Source of the DNA: Streptomyces shenzhenensis
Lineage (GTDB): Bacteria; Actinomycetota; Actinomycetes; Streptomycetales; Streptomycetaceae
NCBI RefSeq assembly: GCF_003688995.1
Contig: NZ_PENI01000013.1
Location: forward strand, 161,975 to 225,974
Direction: 5' to 3'
Length of the DNA stretch: 64,000 bases
The position numbers and the translations under genes are program-made. The stretch's first letter is position 1. Every line of letters begins with the position of its first letter. A model generated the notes under the pieces. The model worked only from the letters and a program-made list of their open reading frames with translations. It was not told the DNA's origin and searched no databases. Below are positions 50,441 through 58,460 of this stretch, piece by piece.

Positions 50441-51777
50441 CCGTAGCTCCGGAAGGGTGCAGGTGCCAGGGCCGCCGCGACGGCGTCCGCCAATGGCACG
50501 GTCTCCTGCTCCGTGAGCGTGGAGACGGTGACGCGGATGGCGGGCGGGGCGGCGAGACGGAACCGGGCGCCCGGGGCGACGGCCCAGCCGGCGTGCAGAA
50601 GGCGGGCGACCGCGCCGGTCTCGTCGGGGACCGGGATCCAGACGTTCATGCCGCTGCGCCCGTGGGCGCGGATCCCGCGCTCCGCGAGCGCGTCGACGAG
50701 CGGGTCCCGGCGGGCCCGGTAGGCCGCCGCGACCGCCGGTCCGTCCACCGCGCCGTCCGCCCACAGCCGGACCACCGTGCGCTGCACCAGTCGGCTGACC
50801 CAGCCCGGCCCCAGCCGCTGCCGGCCCCGCACCCGGTCGACCGTGACGGCGTCGCCGGTGAGGACGGCGAGGCGCAGATCGGGGCCGTACGCCTTGGCCA
50901 CCGAGCGGACGAAGGCCCAGTGCCGGGTGCCGCCCGCCAGCGGGTGCACCGGCAGATCGACGACGCCGTGGCCGTGGTCGTCCTCGATCAGCAGGGTGTG
51001 CGGGTGCGCGCGCAGCACGGATCGCAGGGCACGCGCGCGTGCGGCGCTCACCGCGGCGCCGGTGGGGTTCTGCGCGCGATCCGTGACGATCAGCGCACGC
51101 GCGCCGGACTCCAGGGCGCGGCGCAGCTCGTCCACGAGCGGCCCGTCGTCGTCGACGCCCACGGGAACCGTGCGCAGCCCGAGCGCGGGCATGAGGTCCA
51201 GGGTGCGGCCCCAGCCGGGATCCTCCACGGCGACCGCGTCGCCCGGTCTGAGGTGGGCGACGAGGACCCGTTCCACCGCGTCCAGCGATCCGGACGTCAC
51301 CGCGAGCGGCCCGGCGGGCACGCCGTCGGCGTCGAGTTCGGCCCGCGCGATCCGGGCCAGCTCCGGCTCCACCGGCTCGGCGCCGTACAGGACCGGCGCC
51401 CTGTCCCCCGCCTCCGCGACCGCCGCGAGCGCGGGCGCGAGCGGTGGCAGCAGCGCGGGATCCGGGTTGCCGTCGGACAGGTCGCGCACCCCGGGCGGCA
51501 CGGCCACGTGCAGCTGCTCACGGCCGGTCGTGGCCGGCTTGGACCGGATCCGGCTGCCGCGGCGGCCGGCGGTCTCGATGACCCCGCGCTCGCGCAGGGT
51601 GCGGTAGGCGGCGGCCACGGTGTTGGGATTGACGCCCAGCGTGGCGGCCAACTCCCTCATGGGCGGCAGCAGTCGGCCGGGTTCCAGGCGGCCGTCCCCC
51701 ACCGCGCCCTCGACACTGGCGGCAATCTCCGCTGCGCCACGGCCTTCGATCCGATACTCTCCTAGCACAAACCACAT
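50437..51777 (-). CDS. MocR-type regulator (GntR HTH fused to aminotransferase fold)
   Basis: A 446-residue protein with an N-terminal winged helix (RLLPPMRELAATLGVNPNTV then AAAYRTLRERGVIETAGRRG) and a class I aminotransferase-like domain from about residue 90. The PLP site is recognisable: Lys in RSVAKAYGPDLRLAVLTG, with TDRAQNPTG (N-P-T-G) and IEDDHGH upstream. MocR proteins sense PLP or aldehyde/amine ligands. ATG 51777 sits in the middle of a palindrome, with no ribosome binding site, so the transcript may be leaderless. It is divergent from PPOX and PaiB genes and likely controls them. Confidence 0.92.
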   Translation of the reverse strand: MWFVLGEYRIEGRGAAEIAASVEGAVGDGRLEPGRLLPPMRELAATLGVNPNTVAAAYRTLRERGVIETAGRRGSRIRSKPATTGREQLHVAVPPGVRDLSDGNPDPALLPPLAPALAAVAEAGDRAPVLYGAEPVEPELARIARAELDADGVPAGPLAVTSGSLDAVERVLVAHLRPGDAVAVEDPGWGRTLDLMPALGLRTVPVGVDDDGPLVDELRRALESGARALIVTDRAQNPTGAAVSAARARALRSVLRAHPHTLLIEDDHGHGVVDLPVHPLAGGTRHWAFVRSVAKAYGPDLRLAVLTGDAVTVDRVRGRQRLGPGWVSRLVQRTVVRLWADGAVDGPAVAAAYRARRDPLVDALAERGIRAHGRSGMNVWIPVPDETGAVARLLHAGWAVAPGARFRLAAPPAIRVTVSTLTEQETVPLADAVAAALAPAPFRSYG

Positions 51778-51792
51778 TATGCACTAGTGCAA
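51762..51792. promoter_or_regulatory. Direct repeats in the MocR/PPOX divergent gap
   Basis: CTAGCACAA (51762-51770) and CTAGTGCAA (51784-51792) are near-identical direct repeats 22 bp apart, about two helical turns on one face, as MocR regulators prefer. The second overlaps a perfect palindrome TGCACTAGTGCA (51780-51791). The divergent gap between the start codons is only 26 bp. Confidence 0.6.
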
Positions 51793-51803
51793 GGGAGACC
51801 GCC

Positions 51804-52487
51804 ATGCAGGGGCCCCAGCAGACACCGCCGCAGCCCGCCGCCTACCCCCCGACCGACCGCACCGTCCCCACCCGCTCCGCGGACCGGGCGTCGTACGACC
51901 GTGCCCTGGTGCACGCGATACTCGACGAGGGCTACGTCTGCCACCTCGGCTTCGTCCGCGACGGCGTGCCGGTGGTGCTGCCGACGCTGTACGGCCGGGT
52001 CGGCGAGCGGCTGTACGTCCACGGCTCCACCGGCTCGCGCCCGCTGCGGATGACGGGGCAGGCCGGTCCCGGGCTCCCGGTCTGTCTGACAGTGACCCAT
52101 GTCGACGGCCTGGTGCTGGCCCGGTCCGCCTTCCATCACTCGATCAACTACCGCTCCGTGGTGGTGCACGGCACCGCCCACGAGGTCACGGACCCCGAGG
52201 AGCGGCGGCTGGCCCTGGACGCGCTGGTCGACCATGTCGTCCCGGGGCGCGCGGCCGACTCCCGGCCCGCGAACAAGAAGGAGCTGGCCGCCACCGCGGT
52301 GATCCGGCTGGACCTGGCCGAGGTCTCCGCCAAGGTCCGCACCGGCGGCGTGAACGACGAGCCGGAGGACCTGGCCCTGCCCCACTGGGCGGGCGTCGTC
52401 CCGCTGCGCACGGGCTACGACACCCCGCTCCCGGACGCCGGCCTCGCCCCCGGTGTCGGCCTCCCCGGCTACCTCAAGGCGCTGTGA
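51804..52487 (+). CDS. PPOX-class flavin-nucleotide-binding protein
   Basis: A 227-residue protein of the NimA-like branch of the split-barrel flavoproteins. Characteristic are DRALVHAILDEGYVCHLGFV, VLPTLYGRVGERLYVHGSTG, CLTVTHVDGLVLARSAFHHS then INYRSVVVHGTA, the latter with the conserved N-Y-R-S. These proteins bind FMN or haem and have been linked to vitamin B6 or nitro-compound chemistry. GGGAG lies seven bases before ATG 51804. The downstream PaiB-like gene starts within its stop codon (TGATG), so the two are co-expressed, likely under MocR. Confidence 0.9.
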   Translation: MQGPQQTPPQPAAYPPTDRTVPTRSADRASYDRALVHAILDEGYVCHLGFVRDGVPVVLPTLYGRVGERLYVHGSTGSRPLRMTGQAGPGLPVCLTVTHVDGLVLARSAFHHSINYRSVVVHGTAHEVTDPEERRLALDALVDHVVPGRAADSRPANKKELAATAVIRLDLAEVSAKVRTGGVNDEPEDLALPHWAGVVPLRTGYDTPLPDAGLAPGVGLPGYLKAL

Positions 52488-53119
52488 TGCTGATCCACCC
52501 CTGGGACGCGCCGCACGACGACACGGAATGGCAGACCTGGCTGGCCGCACACGATTTCGGCCAGCTGGCGGTCAACGGCCTGCCCGGCGAGCCGCCCGCC
52601 GTCCAGCCCCTGCACTTCGCCTACGCCGCCGACCGCGCCGAGATCGTCGCCCATCTCGCCCGTCCGAACCCCCTGTGGGCCGCGCTGGAGGCCGACCCCC
52701 AGGTGCTGCTGAGCGTGGTCGACGACTATGTGTATGTGCCCGGCCCCTGGCAGGCCGCCCCCGGCACCCCGGCCGAGCACGGCGTCCCGACCAGCTTCTA
52801 CGCGGCCGTCCAGCTCCGCTGCACGGCCCAGGTGGTGGACGACCCCGCCGAGAAGGCCGACCTCCTCAACCGCCAGCTCGGCCACTTCCAGCCCGCGGGC
52901 GGCTCGGCTCCCGCGACACCGGACGGACCGCCGTACGGCAGGATGCTGCCCGGCATCCGCGGTCTGCGCCTCGAAGTGACCGGCGTACGGGCCAAGTTCA
53001 AGTACGCCGGCCAGAAGCCCGCGGAGGTCCAGGAGCGGATCGCCGGGGCGCTGGCGCGGCGCCGCGGTCCGCGCGACGGGACGGCACGGGAGCACCTGGT
53101 GCGGCGGCGCGGGGCCTGA
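52487..53119 (+). CDS. PaiB-like FMN-binding protein
   Basis: A 210-residue protein of the PaiB family (FMN-binding 'negative transcriptional regulator'), a split-barrel fold with no clear DNA-binding domain. Family marks: LQPLHFAYA-type strand (here VQPLHFAYAADRAEIVAHLA), NPLWAALEADPQVLLSV, DYVYVPGPWQAAPGTPAEHG then VPTSFYAAVQL, and LRLEVTGVRAKFKYAGQKPA near the end. It overlaps the upstream PPOX gene by one base. The role as an enzyme or sensor is unresolved in the family. Confidence 0.9.
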   Translation: MLIHPWDAPHDDTEWQTWLAAHDFGQLAVNGLPGEPPAVQPLHFAYAADRAEIVAHLARPNPLWAALEADPQVLLSVVDDYVYVPGPWQAAPGTPAEHGVPTSFYAAVQLRCTAQVVDDPAEKADLLNRQLGHFQPAGGSAPATPDGPPYGRMLPGIRGLRLEVTGVRAKFKYAGQKPAEVQERIAGALARRRGPRDGTAREHLVRRRGA

Positions 53120-53177
53120 ACCCCCCGCCGGACCCTCGCGGACCGGCGGAGCAGGAGGGCGGCGGGGTCCGGGTGTT

Positions 53178-54131
53178 TCAGGCCAACGCGGGGCCGTCCG
53201 CCGTTCTACGGGCGTCCCGCGCCTCCGCCGCCGCCAGGCCGCCGACCGATGCCAGCATCAGGAGGGTGCCCGCCACCGTCGGGGCCGTCAGCCGCTCACC
53301 AAGCAGCGTGACGGCGAGGACCGCCGCGCTCACCGGCTCCAGCAGCATGATCACCGAGACGGTCGCCGACCGTACGACGGCGGCGCCCGCGAAGTAGAGG
53401 GCGTAGGCGAGCGCCGTGGGGATCGCCGCGATGTAGACCACCAGCCACAGAACCCGCGCGGGATGCGCGGTGTGCGGGACGAGGCCGTCCGCCAGCGCGA
53501 ACGGCAGCAGGCACAGACTGGTGACCGCGAACGCCCATACGGTCGTGCCTGCGGTGTCGGCGGCGCCGTGTCGGCCCCACCAGCGGGTCAGCAGCGTCAT
53601 GGCGGAGTAACCGGCCGCCGAGGCCAGCGCGAGCAGCACCCCGGACGGGCGGACGCTCGCGCCCGCGCTGCCGAGCATGAGCACGGTCAGTCCGGCGAGC
53701 GCCCCGACGACCGCGGCGGCCCCGCCGCGGCCCAGCCGCTCGCCCAGCGCGAGCCGGGCGCCGAGCGCGATCAGGACGGGTCCGGCGCCCAGGGTCACGA
53801 CGGTCGCCACGGCGAGCCCGGTGGCGGCCACGGCAGCGAAGTAGGCGGTCTGGAAGACGGCGAGGCCGAGGCCGGTGGCGACCGCCTTCACGGCCCTGCG
53901 GCCGAGCGGTTCGGGGACGGCCGGGCGCGGGGCGCCGCGGCGCAGCAGCCGGCCGGCGAGCAGCAGCACGAGCCCGGCGGCGCAGCGCCAGAAGGACAGG
54001 GTGGTGGCCCCCATGTCACTGGCCCGGTAGACCAGGGAGGCGGCGGCTCCGGCGGTGCCCCAGGCGGCACCGGCGACGGTCAGGTAGAGCAGGCCACGCC
54101 CGACGGGCAGGCCGAAAGCAGGGTTTGACAC
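53178..54131 (-). CDS. EamA/DMT-superfamily transporter
   Basis: A 317-residue ten-helix membrane protein. First half: LTVAGAAWGTAGAAASLVYR with FWRCAAGLVLLLAGRLLRRG; second half: VLLALASAAGYSAMTLLTRW and SATVSVIMLLEPVSAAVLAV then TLLGERLTAPTVAG, the E-P-V motif typical of EamA domains. GTG 54131 has GGAGAG seven bases upstream. Substrate unknown; it is the second of three DMT-type genes in six kilobases, none adjacent in the same operon. Confidence 0.9.
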   Translation of the reverse strand: MSNPAFGLPVGRGLLYLTVAGAAWGTAGAAASLVYRASDMGATTLSFWRCAAGLVLLLAGRLLRRGAPRPAVPEPLGRRAVKAVATGLGLAVFQTAYFAAVAATGLAVATVVTLGAGPVLIALGARLALGERLGRGGAAAVVGALAGLTVLMLGSAGASVRPSGVLLALASAAGYSAMTLLTRWWGRHGAADTAGTTVWAFAVTSLCLLPFALADGLVPHTAHPARVLWLVVYIAAIPTALAYALYFAGAAVVRSATVSVIMLLEPVSAAVLAVTLLGERLTAPTVAGTLLMLASVGGLAAAEARDARRTADGPALA

Positions 54132-54311
54132 GACATCTCTCCGCAGAGGTGCAGAAGTACGGGAGGCGACCCGCTCAGGCGGGGCGCGCGGACTTCATCT
54201 GCGGGCAGCACCGTCCGGCCCGGCGGTGATGTGCCGGGCGTGGTGTCCGGAGGCCCGCCTCAGGCGGCCGGAGGCGGAAGGACAAGTGCGGTCGACGGCA
54301 TGCCCGGTGCC

Positions 54312-55310
54312 TTATGCGGCCGTCCCCCGAACGGACAACTCGCGCTCAGCGCCGCCGCCCGCCACAGGTTCGGCGGATCCCCGAGCGGGCGTCGAGGACT
54401 GCGCGATGAAGGCGCCGACCAGCACGATCACACCACCGGCCAGCTGCGGCAGCGACAGGTGCTCGCCGAGCAGCACCCAGGCGAGCACGGTCGCGATGAC
54501 CGCTTCGAGGCAGGCCACGACCCCCGCGACCGGCGGGGAGAGCCGGCGCACGGACAGCACTCCCGTGATGTACGCGGCGACCGTGGCGACCAGCACGATC
54601 CAGGCGAGCAGCGCCAGGGCCGGCACCGCCCCGCCCTGCATCCGCGCGGTGCCGGAGAGCACGGACCAGTCCATGGTCCAGGGGCGGGCCAGGGCGGTCA
54701 GCACGGCGGTGCCGACGAGCAGGCCGTACGCGATGACGCCGAGCGGGTCCGGTGCCTCCTCGCCCGCGTCGCTGCCCTGGTCGGACAGGACGAAGTAGCC
54801 GACCTGGCAGCAGGCGGCGCCCAGGGCCAGCAGCAGTCCGAGGGCGTCGAAGCTCAGCCCCGACCACACCTCGACCACGCAGGCCAGACCACCGGCCGCG
54901 AGGACCACGCCGAGCGCGGCGGCGCGGGTCACCGGCCGCCGCTGCACGAACCGCACCCAGCCGAGCACCAGGGCGGGGGCGAGATACTCGATGAGCAGCG
55001 CGACACCGACCGGGATACGGGAGAGCGCGGCGAAGTAGCAGGCCTGCACGCCGGCCACGGCGAGCAGCCCGAAGCCGGCGAGCAGTCCGGGACGGCGGCG
55101 CAGCAGGCCGCGGTGGCGCACCCCGAGCGGCAGCATCACCAGGGTGGCACCCGCCACCCGCAGCCACACCACATGCAGGGGATCGAGTCCCGCCTCGATC
55201 AGCGGCTTGGCCGCGACACCGGATCCGCCGAAGGCGAGCGCCGAACCCAGCGCCAGGCCGAGGCCGACGCCCTTCCCATGACTGCCCGGACCGCTCTCAG
55301 ACGTACGCAC
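54312..55310 (-). CDS. EamA/DMT-superfamily transporter
   Basis: A 332-residue DMT-type transporter with ten helices: LGSALAFGGSGVAAKPLIEA, LLEYLAPALVLGW-type helix (here VALLIEYLAPALVLGWVRFV), ACLEAVIATVLAWVLLGEHL then SLPQLAGGVIVLVGAFIAQS. The C-terminal tail of about 30 residues is Ser/Pro/Ala-rich. The start GTG 55310 has a weak ribosome binding site. The order of E-x-x-x-A-P and L-G-E-H motifs matches RhaT/EamA carriers that export amino acids or sugars; substrate unknown. Confidence 0.9.
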   Translation of the reverse strand: MRTSESGPGSHGKGVGLGLALGSALAFGGSGVAAKPLIEAGLDPLHVVWLRVAGATLVMLPLGVRHRGLLRRRPGLLAGFGLLAVAGVQACYFAALSRIPVGVALLIEYLAPALVLGWVRFVQRRPVTRAAALGVVLAAGGLACVVEVWSGLSFDALGLLLALGAACCQVGYFVLSDQGSDAGEEAPDPLGVIAYGLLVGTAVLTALARPWTMDWSVLSGTARMQGGAVPALALLAWIVLVATVAAYITGVLSVRRLSPPVAGVVACLEAVIATVLAWVLLGEHLSLPQLAGGVIVLVGAFIAQSSTPARGSAEPVAGGGAERELSVRGTAA

Positions 55311-55409
55311 CGGGCCATGATGACAGGCGACGTCATGACCGTCACCCCCGTTGACACCTGTCTCATCGGCTGGACGGGGACCGGCCTCGGCCCAGCGGTC
55401 CGCCCTGGC

Positions 55410-56057
55410 TCAGGGTGCCCCGCCCTCGGCCGCGTACTCCCCCGTGCGGCTGTCGATCCGCTTGAGCAGGCCGGGCACGTCGACCCCGGCACGGCCGAGC
55501 ACCTCGACGGCCCGGGACTGCGGGTCGCCGACGATGGCCGCGAGCAGGTCGGTGCCGTCGGCGCGGTCCTCGCCGCGGAGGACGGCGCGGGTCATCGCGT
55601 ACCGCATGGCGACCGCGGCCAGCGGCGACCAGCCCTCCGCCTCCCGCGGGTCCACGCCCGTCGGCACCGGTCCCGTCGGCTCCGCACCGTTCGGTTCGGG
55701 GTCGTGTACGACGGCGATCGGGCCCGAGTCCTCCACGGAGTTCTGCCAGCGCAGGCCGTAGCCGATGCTGCGCTGCACGAGATAGCCGAGCAGGCGGGCG
55801 ATCTGCGGGGCGTCGCCGATGACGGCGCGCACGTCCGGATCGGACTCCAGCAGCGAGTGCAGCAGATGGGCGGTGTCGACCTGCCGGTCCCCGTCCCGGA
55901 CGGCCCTCCGGCGGGCACCGGCGACCACCGCTGCCAGCTCGCCACTGAGCCCGGCATCGCCGCCCACACGGTCCGTGCCCTGCTCATGGGCTGACTGACG
56001 GGGAATACGGGGTTGCACATCCCCCACCCCATCAGCCCCGCAGGCCGGAGTCGTCAT
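55410..56057 (-). CDS. Clp N-domain (repeat) protein without ATPase
   Basis: A 215-residue protein with two ClpA/ClpB/ClpC-type N-terminal repeats and no AAA+ module. The first is visible in LAAVVAGARRRAVRDGDRQV then DTAHLLHSLLESDPDVRAVI; the second in AAVAMRYAMTRAVLRGEDRA and GTDLLAAIVGDPQSRAVEVL. A linker of about 45 residues rich in Pro and Gly joins them. Such proteins may bind substrates or modulate Clp proteases, similar to stand-alone ClpS-like or ClpC N-domain proteins of actinobacteria. The ATG at 56057 has no strong binding site; the longer frame upstream is not coding in appearance. Confidence 0.82.
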   Translation of the reverse strand: MTTPACGADGVGDVQPRIPRQSAHEQGTDRVGGDAGLSGELAAVVAGARRRAVRDGDRQVDTAHLLHSLLESDPDVRAVIGDAPQIARLLGYLVQRSIGYGLRWQNSVEDSGPIAVVHDPEPNGAEPTGPVPTGVDPREAEGWSPLAAVAMRYAMTRAVLRGEDRADGTDLLAAIVGDPQSRAVEVLGRAGVDVPGLLKRIDSRTGEYAAEGGAP

Positions 56058-56322
56058 CGAGGGGAAGCATTTCGGCGTCCCACGCAAAGTGGACGCCGTG
56101 CGCCGGAATCTCCTCCTTACGGAGGAGATCAGGCCGTTCTCACCGCAAGGGCGCGCGCCGCCTTGCCCCGCACTCCGGCGGCAACCGCCGCGCACCACGG
56201 CACGCCCCACAAGCGTGCTCCCCCGCACCTCACACATTTCCTGACGGTTCATCAGTATTGAATGTTCGGGGCCCTGCGGCTACGTTCCGCGACACCGTAG
56301 CCCGATTCGAAGGGGTGGTCGC

Positions 56323-56751
56323 ATGGCCGAAGTCAGCGCGGAGGCACGCATCCAGGCACCGGCCGACAAGGTGTGGGCCCGGCTCACGGACTGGCCGGCG
56401 TACGGGGAGTGGAACGCGACCCACACCACCTTCCCCAAGGGCGGCCCCGAGACCCTGGCGGTGGGCGGGACCTTCCAGGAGAACATGAAGCTGATGGGCT
56501 TCCCTGCGGAGGTCGAGTGGACCATCGAGGAGCTGGAGCCGGCCCGGGTGCTCGCGATCCGCGGCAAGGGTCCGATGGCGGTGACCGTCGCCACCCGCTA
56601 CACGCTCACACCCGAGGGCGAGGCCACGACGGTCCGTATCGACGGCGAGTTCACGGGCGCCGCCGTGTCGCTGATGGCGAGCAAGCTCAAGGACTCGGCG
56701 ACGGCCGCCCTGACCGAGTCGCTGCGCAAGCTGGAGGGGCTGCTGACCTGA
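56323..56751 (+). CDS. SRPBCC-superfamily protein
   Basis: A 142-residue START/Bet v1-like (SRPBCC) protein, similar to the mycobacterial Rv0910-type proteins annotated as toxin-like: AEVSAEARIQAPADKVWARL then TDWPAYGEWNATHTTFP, and a C-terminal helix SLMASKLKDSATAALTESLR. The fold is a hydrophobic cavity for lipids or polyketides. No antitoxin-like partner gene lies next to it, so a toxin role is not supported. Start ATG 56323 behind GAAGGGG. Confidence 0.88.
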   Translation: MAEVSAEARIQAPADKVWARLTDWPAYGEWNATHTTFPKGGPETLAVGGTFQENMKLMGFPAEVEWTIEELEPARVLAIRGKGPMAVTVATRYTLTPEGEATTVRIDGEFTGAAVSLMASKLKDSATAALTESLRKLEGLLT

Positions 56752-56756
56752 GCACC

Positions 56757-56790
56757 AAGGCGCCCCGCGGATCGCTCCACGGGGCGCCTT
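56757..56790. terminator. Bidirectional hairpin terminator
   Basis: Perfect 11-base arms (56757-56767 and 56780-56790) with a 12-base loop, between the convergent SRPBCC and PadR genes. Starts with AAGG and ends with CCTT, giving a U-rich edge in both directions. Confidence 0.8.
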
Positions 56791-56803
56791 CCGGCCGCGG
56801 ACG

Positions 56804-57424
56804 TCAGTCCTCGTCGGCGAGGATCAGGTACAGCTTCTTGCGGGCCTCGTTGATGACGGTCAGCGCCTTCTCGCGCTGCTCCTTCGAGCCCGTCTTCCAG
56901 ACCTGGCCGAAGGCCTCCATCAGACCGAAGCCGGCCTGGCGGATCTCGCCGAGCGCCTCCCAGTCGACCCCGCGCGAGGCCTCCTCCCAGGGGGCGTCGG
57001 GCCCCTCGTCGGCCGCGGCACGGCCGCTCTCGGTGAGCGAGAACAGCTTCTTGCCGCCCTCGCTCTCGCTGGTGATCAGACCCTCGTCCTCCAGCAACTG
57101 GAGGGTGGGGTAGACCGAGCCCGGGCTGGGCTTCCACGCCCCGCCGCTGCGCTCCGCGATCTCCTGGATCATCTCGTAGCCGTGCATCGGCCGGTCCTTG
57201 AGCAGGGCCAGGATCGAGGCCCGTACGTCACCGCGCCGCGCCCTGCCGCGCGGTCCGCCGCGCCCTCGCGGCCCCCAGGGCCCGGGTCCGAAACCGGGCC
57301 CGCCGAAGCCGTGCCCGCCGGGACCGAAGGGGCCGAACGCGGCCCGCCGCCCTTCGAACCCGCCCCGGCCGTACTGCGAGGGGCCGTCCTGTCGATGTCC
57401 ACGCTCGAATCCGTGGGTACGCAT
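56804..57424 (-). CDS. PadR-family transcriptional regulator with Gly/Arg-rich leader
   Basis: A 206-residue PadR-type regulator. The first 60 residues are low-complexity, rich in Gly, Phe, Arg and Pro (GPGGHGFGGPGFGPGPWGPR). The winged helix follows: RRGDVRASILALLKDRPMHG then YEMIQEIAERSGGAWKPSPG and SVYPTLQLLEDEGLITSESE. A C-terminal helical region completes a PadR dimer. ATG 57424 has GGAG eight bases upstream. The region upstream holds a perfect ATCGTTGA/TCAACGAT repeat, a likely autoregulatory operator. Similar glycine-rich PadR leaders occur in other actinobacteria. Confidence 0.92.
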   Translation of the reverse strand: MRTHGFERGHRQDGPSQYGRGGFEGRRAAFGPFGPGGHGFGGPGFGPGPWGPRGRGGPRGRARRGDVRASILALLKDRPMHGYEMIQEIAERSGGAWKPSPGSVYPTLQLLEDEGLITSESEGGKKLFSLTESGRAAADEGPDAPWEEASRGVDWEALGEIRQAGFGLMEAFGQVWKTGSKEQREKALTVINEARKKLYLILADED

Positions 57425-57440
57425 CGCCATCACTCCATCC

Positions 57441-57476
57441 ATCGTTGATCTGTCGCGATGCCTCAACGATATATCG
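57441..57476. promoter_or_regulatory. PadR-type operator
   Basis: Perfect 8-bp inverted repeats ATCGTTGA (57441-57448) and TCAACGAT (57463-57470), 14 bp apart, and an overlapping 10-bp palindrome CGATATATCG (57467-57476), located 17-52 bp upstream of the PadR start. The AT-rich symmetry suggests autoregulation. Confidence 0.65.
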
Positions 57477-57602
57477 GAAACACTCGAACGACCACCCTGT
57501 CAGTATGAGTCGTCCACGGGACCGGTGCCGGGAGCGGAATCGGGCCAGGGGCCGTGGATTGGCCTTGGCCCGTGTCGCACCGCCGCCGCTAGCGTCGGCG
57601 GC

Positions 57603-58412
57603 ATGCGCATCCGAATCGTCGACGCCTTCACCGACCGCCCCTTCGCCGGCAACCCCGCCGGCGTTCTGCTTCTCGACGCCTTCCCCGCGGACGACCGGCT
57701 CCAGGACATCGCCAGGGAGGTCAACCACGCCGAAACCGCCTTCGCGCACCGGCTGCCCGAGGGCGGCTCGGCGGACTGGGCCCTGCGGTGGTTCACGCCG
57801 GTCACGGAGGTCGCGATGTGCGGGCACGCCACGCTCGCCACGGCCCACGTCCTGCACACCACCGGCGCGCACGAGGGGCCGGTGCGCTTCGCCACCCGCA
57901 GCGGCGTGCTCGTCGCGACCCCGGGCGCGGACGGCTCGATCACCTTGGACTTCCCGACCGCCCCGCTCACCCCGGTCGCGGTCCCGGACGGCGTCGCCGG
58001 AGCCCTGGGCGCCGAGCCGGTCGCCGCCTTCGACACCGGCCCGCAGGTGGGCGACCTGCTGCTGGAACTCGCCGACGAGAAGGCCGTCCTGGACCTCGCG
58101 CCCGACCACAAGGCGCTCGCCGCCTACTCGGCGCGCGGCATCATCGCCACGGCGCGCGCCGCGGACCCGGCGCGCGGCCACGACTTCGTCTCCCGGTGCT
58201 TCTTCCCGAACGTCGGCATCGACGAGGACCCGGTCACGGGCAGCGCCCACACGGCCCTCGCCCCCCACTGGTCGGCGCGGCTCGGCCGCTCCGAGCTCAC
58301 CGGCCGCCAGGCCTCGGCGCGCGCCGGCGTCGTGCGCACCGCGCTGCGCGGCGAGCGCACGCTGCTCACCGGTCGCGCGGTCACCGTCATCGAGGGCGAG
58401 CTGCTCGCCTGA
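57603..58412 (+). CDS. PhzF-family isomerase-like protein
   Basis: A 269-residue protein of the PhzF family (diaminopimelate epimerase fold). MRIRIVDAFTDRPFAGNPAG starts the first domain; the catalytic Glu44 is in REVNHAETAFAH; and the hallmark NVGIDEDPVTGSAHTALAPH opens the second domain. The family includes the phenazine isomerase PhzF but most members have unknown substrates and no phenazine genes are nearby. ATG 57603 fits the family length; its binding site is weak. Probably a single-gene unit ended by a hairpin. Confidence 0.93.
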   Translation: MRIRIVDAFTDRPFAGNPAGVLLLDAFPADDRLQDIAREVNHAETAFAHRLPEGGSADWALRWFTPVTEVAMCGHATLATAHVLHTTGAHEGPVRFATRSGVLVATPGADGSITLDFPTAPLTPVAVPDGVAGALGAEPVAAFDTGPQVGDLLLELADEKAVLDLAPDHKALAAYSARGIIATARAADPARGHDFVSRCFFPNVGIDEDPVTGSAHTALAPHWSARLGRSELTGRQASARAGVVRTALRGERTLLTGRAVTVIEGELLA

Positions 58413-58425
58413 GACCTGCGCAAGG

Positions 58426-58450
58426 GGGCGTACGAGCCGGTCGTACGCCC
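58426..58450. terminator. Bidirectional hairpin terminator
   Basis: Perfect 10-base arms (58426-58435 and 58441-58450) with a five-base loop, 14 bases after the PhzF-type gene and 11 bases before the end of the convergent protease gene. Confidence 0.75.
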
Positions 58451-58460
58451 TCCATCCGGT

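Noticed and set aside
56323..56751. Toxin of a type II toxin-antitoxin pair
   Set aside because: The family is sometimes labelled so, but no antitoxin gene is adjacent here and the fold is a general ligand-binding one.
57603..58412. Phenazine biosynthesis gene
   Set aside because: PhzF-like proteins are widespread; no other phz gene is present in the window.
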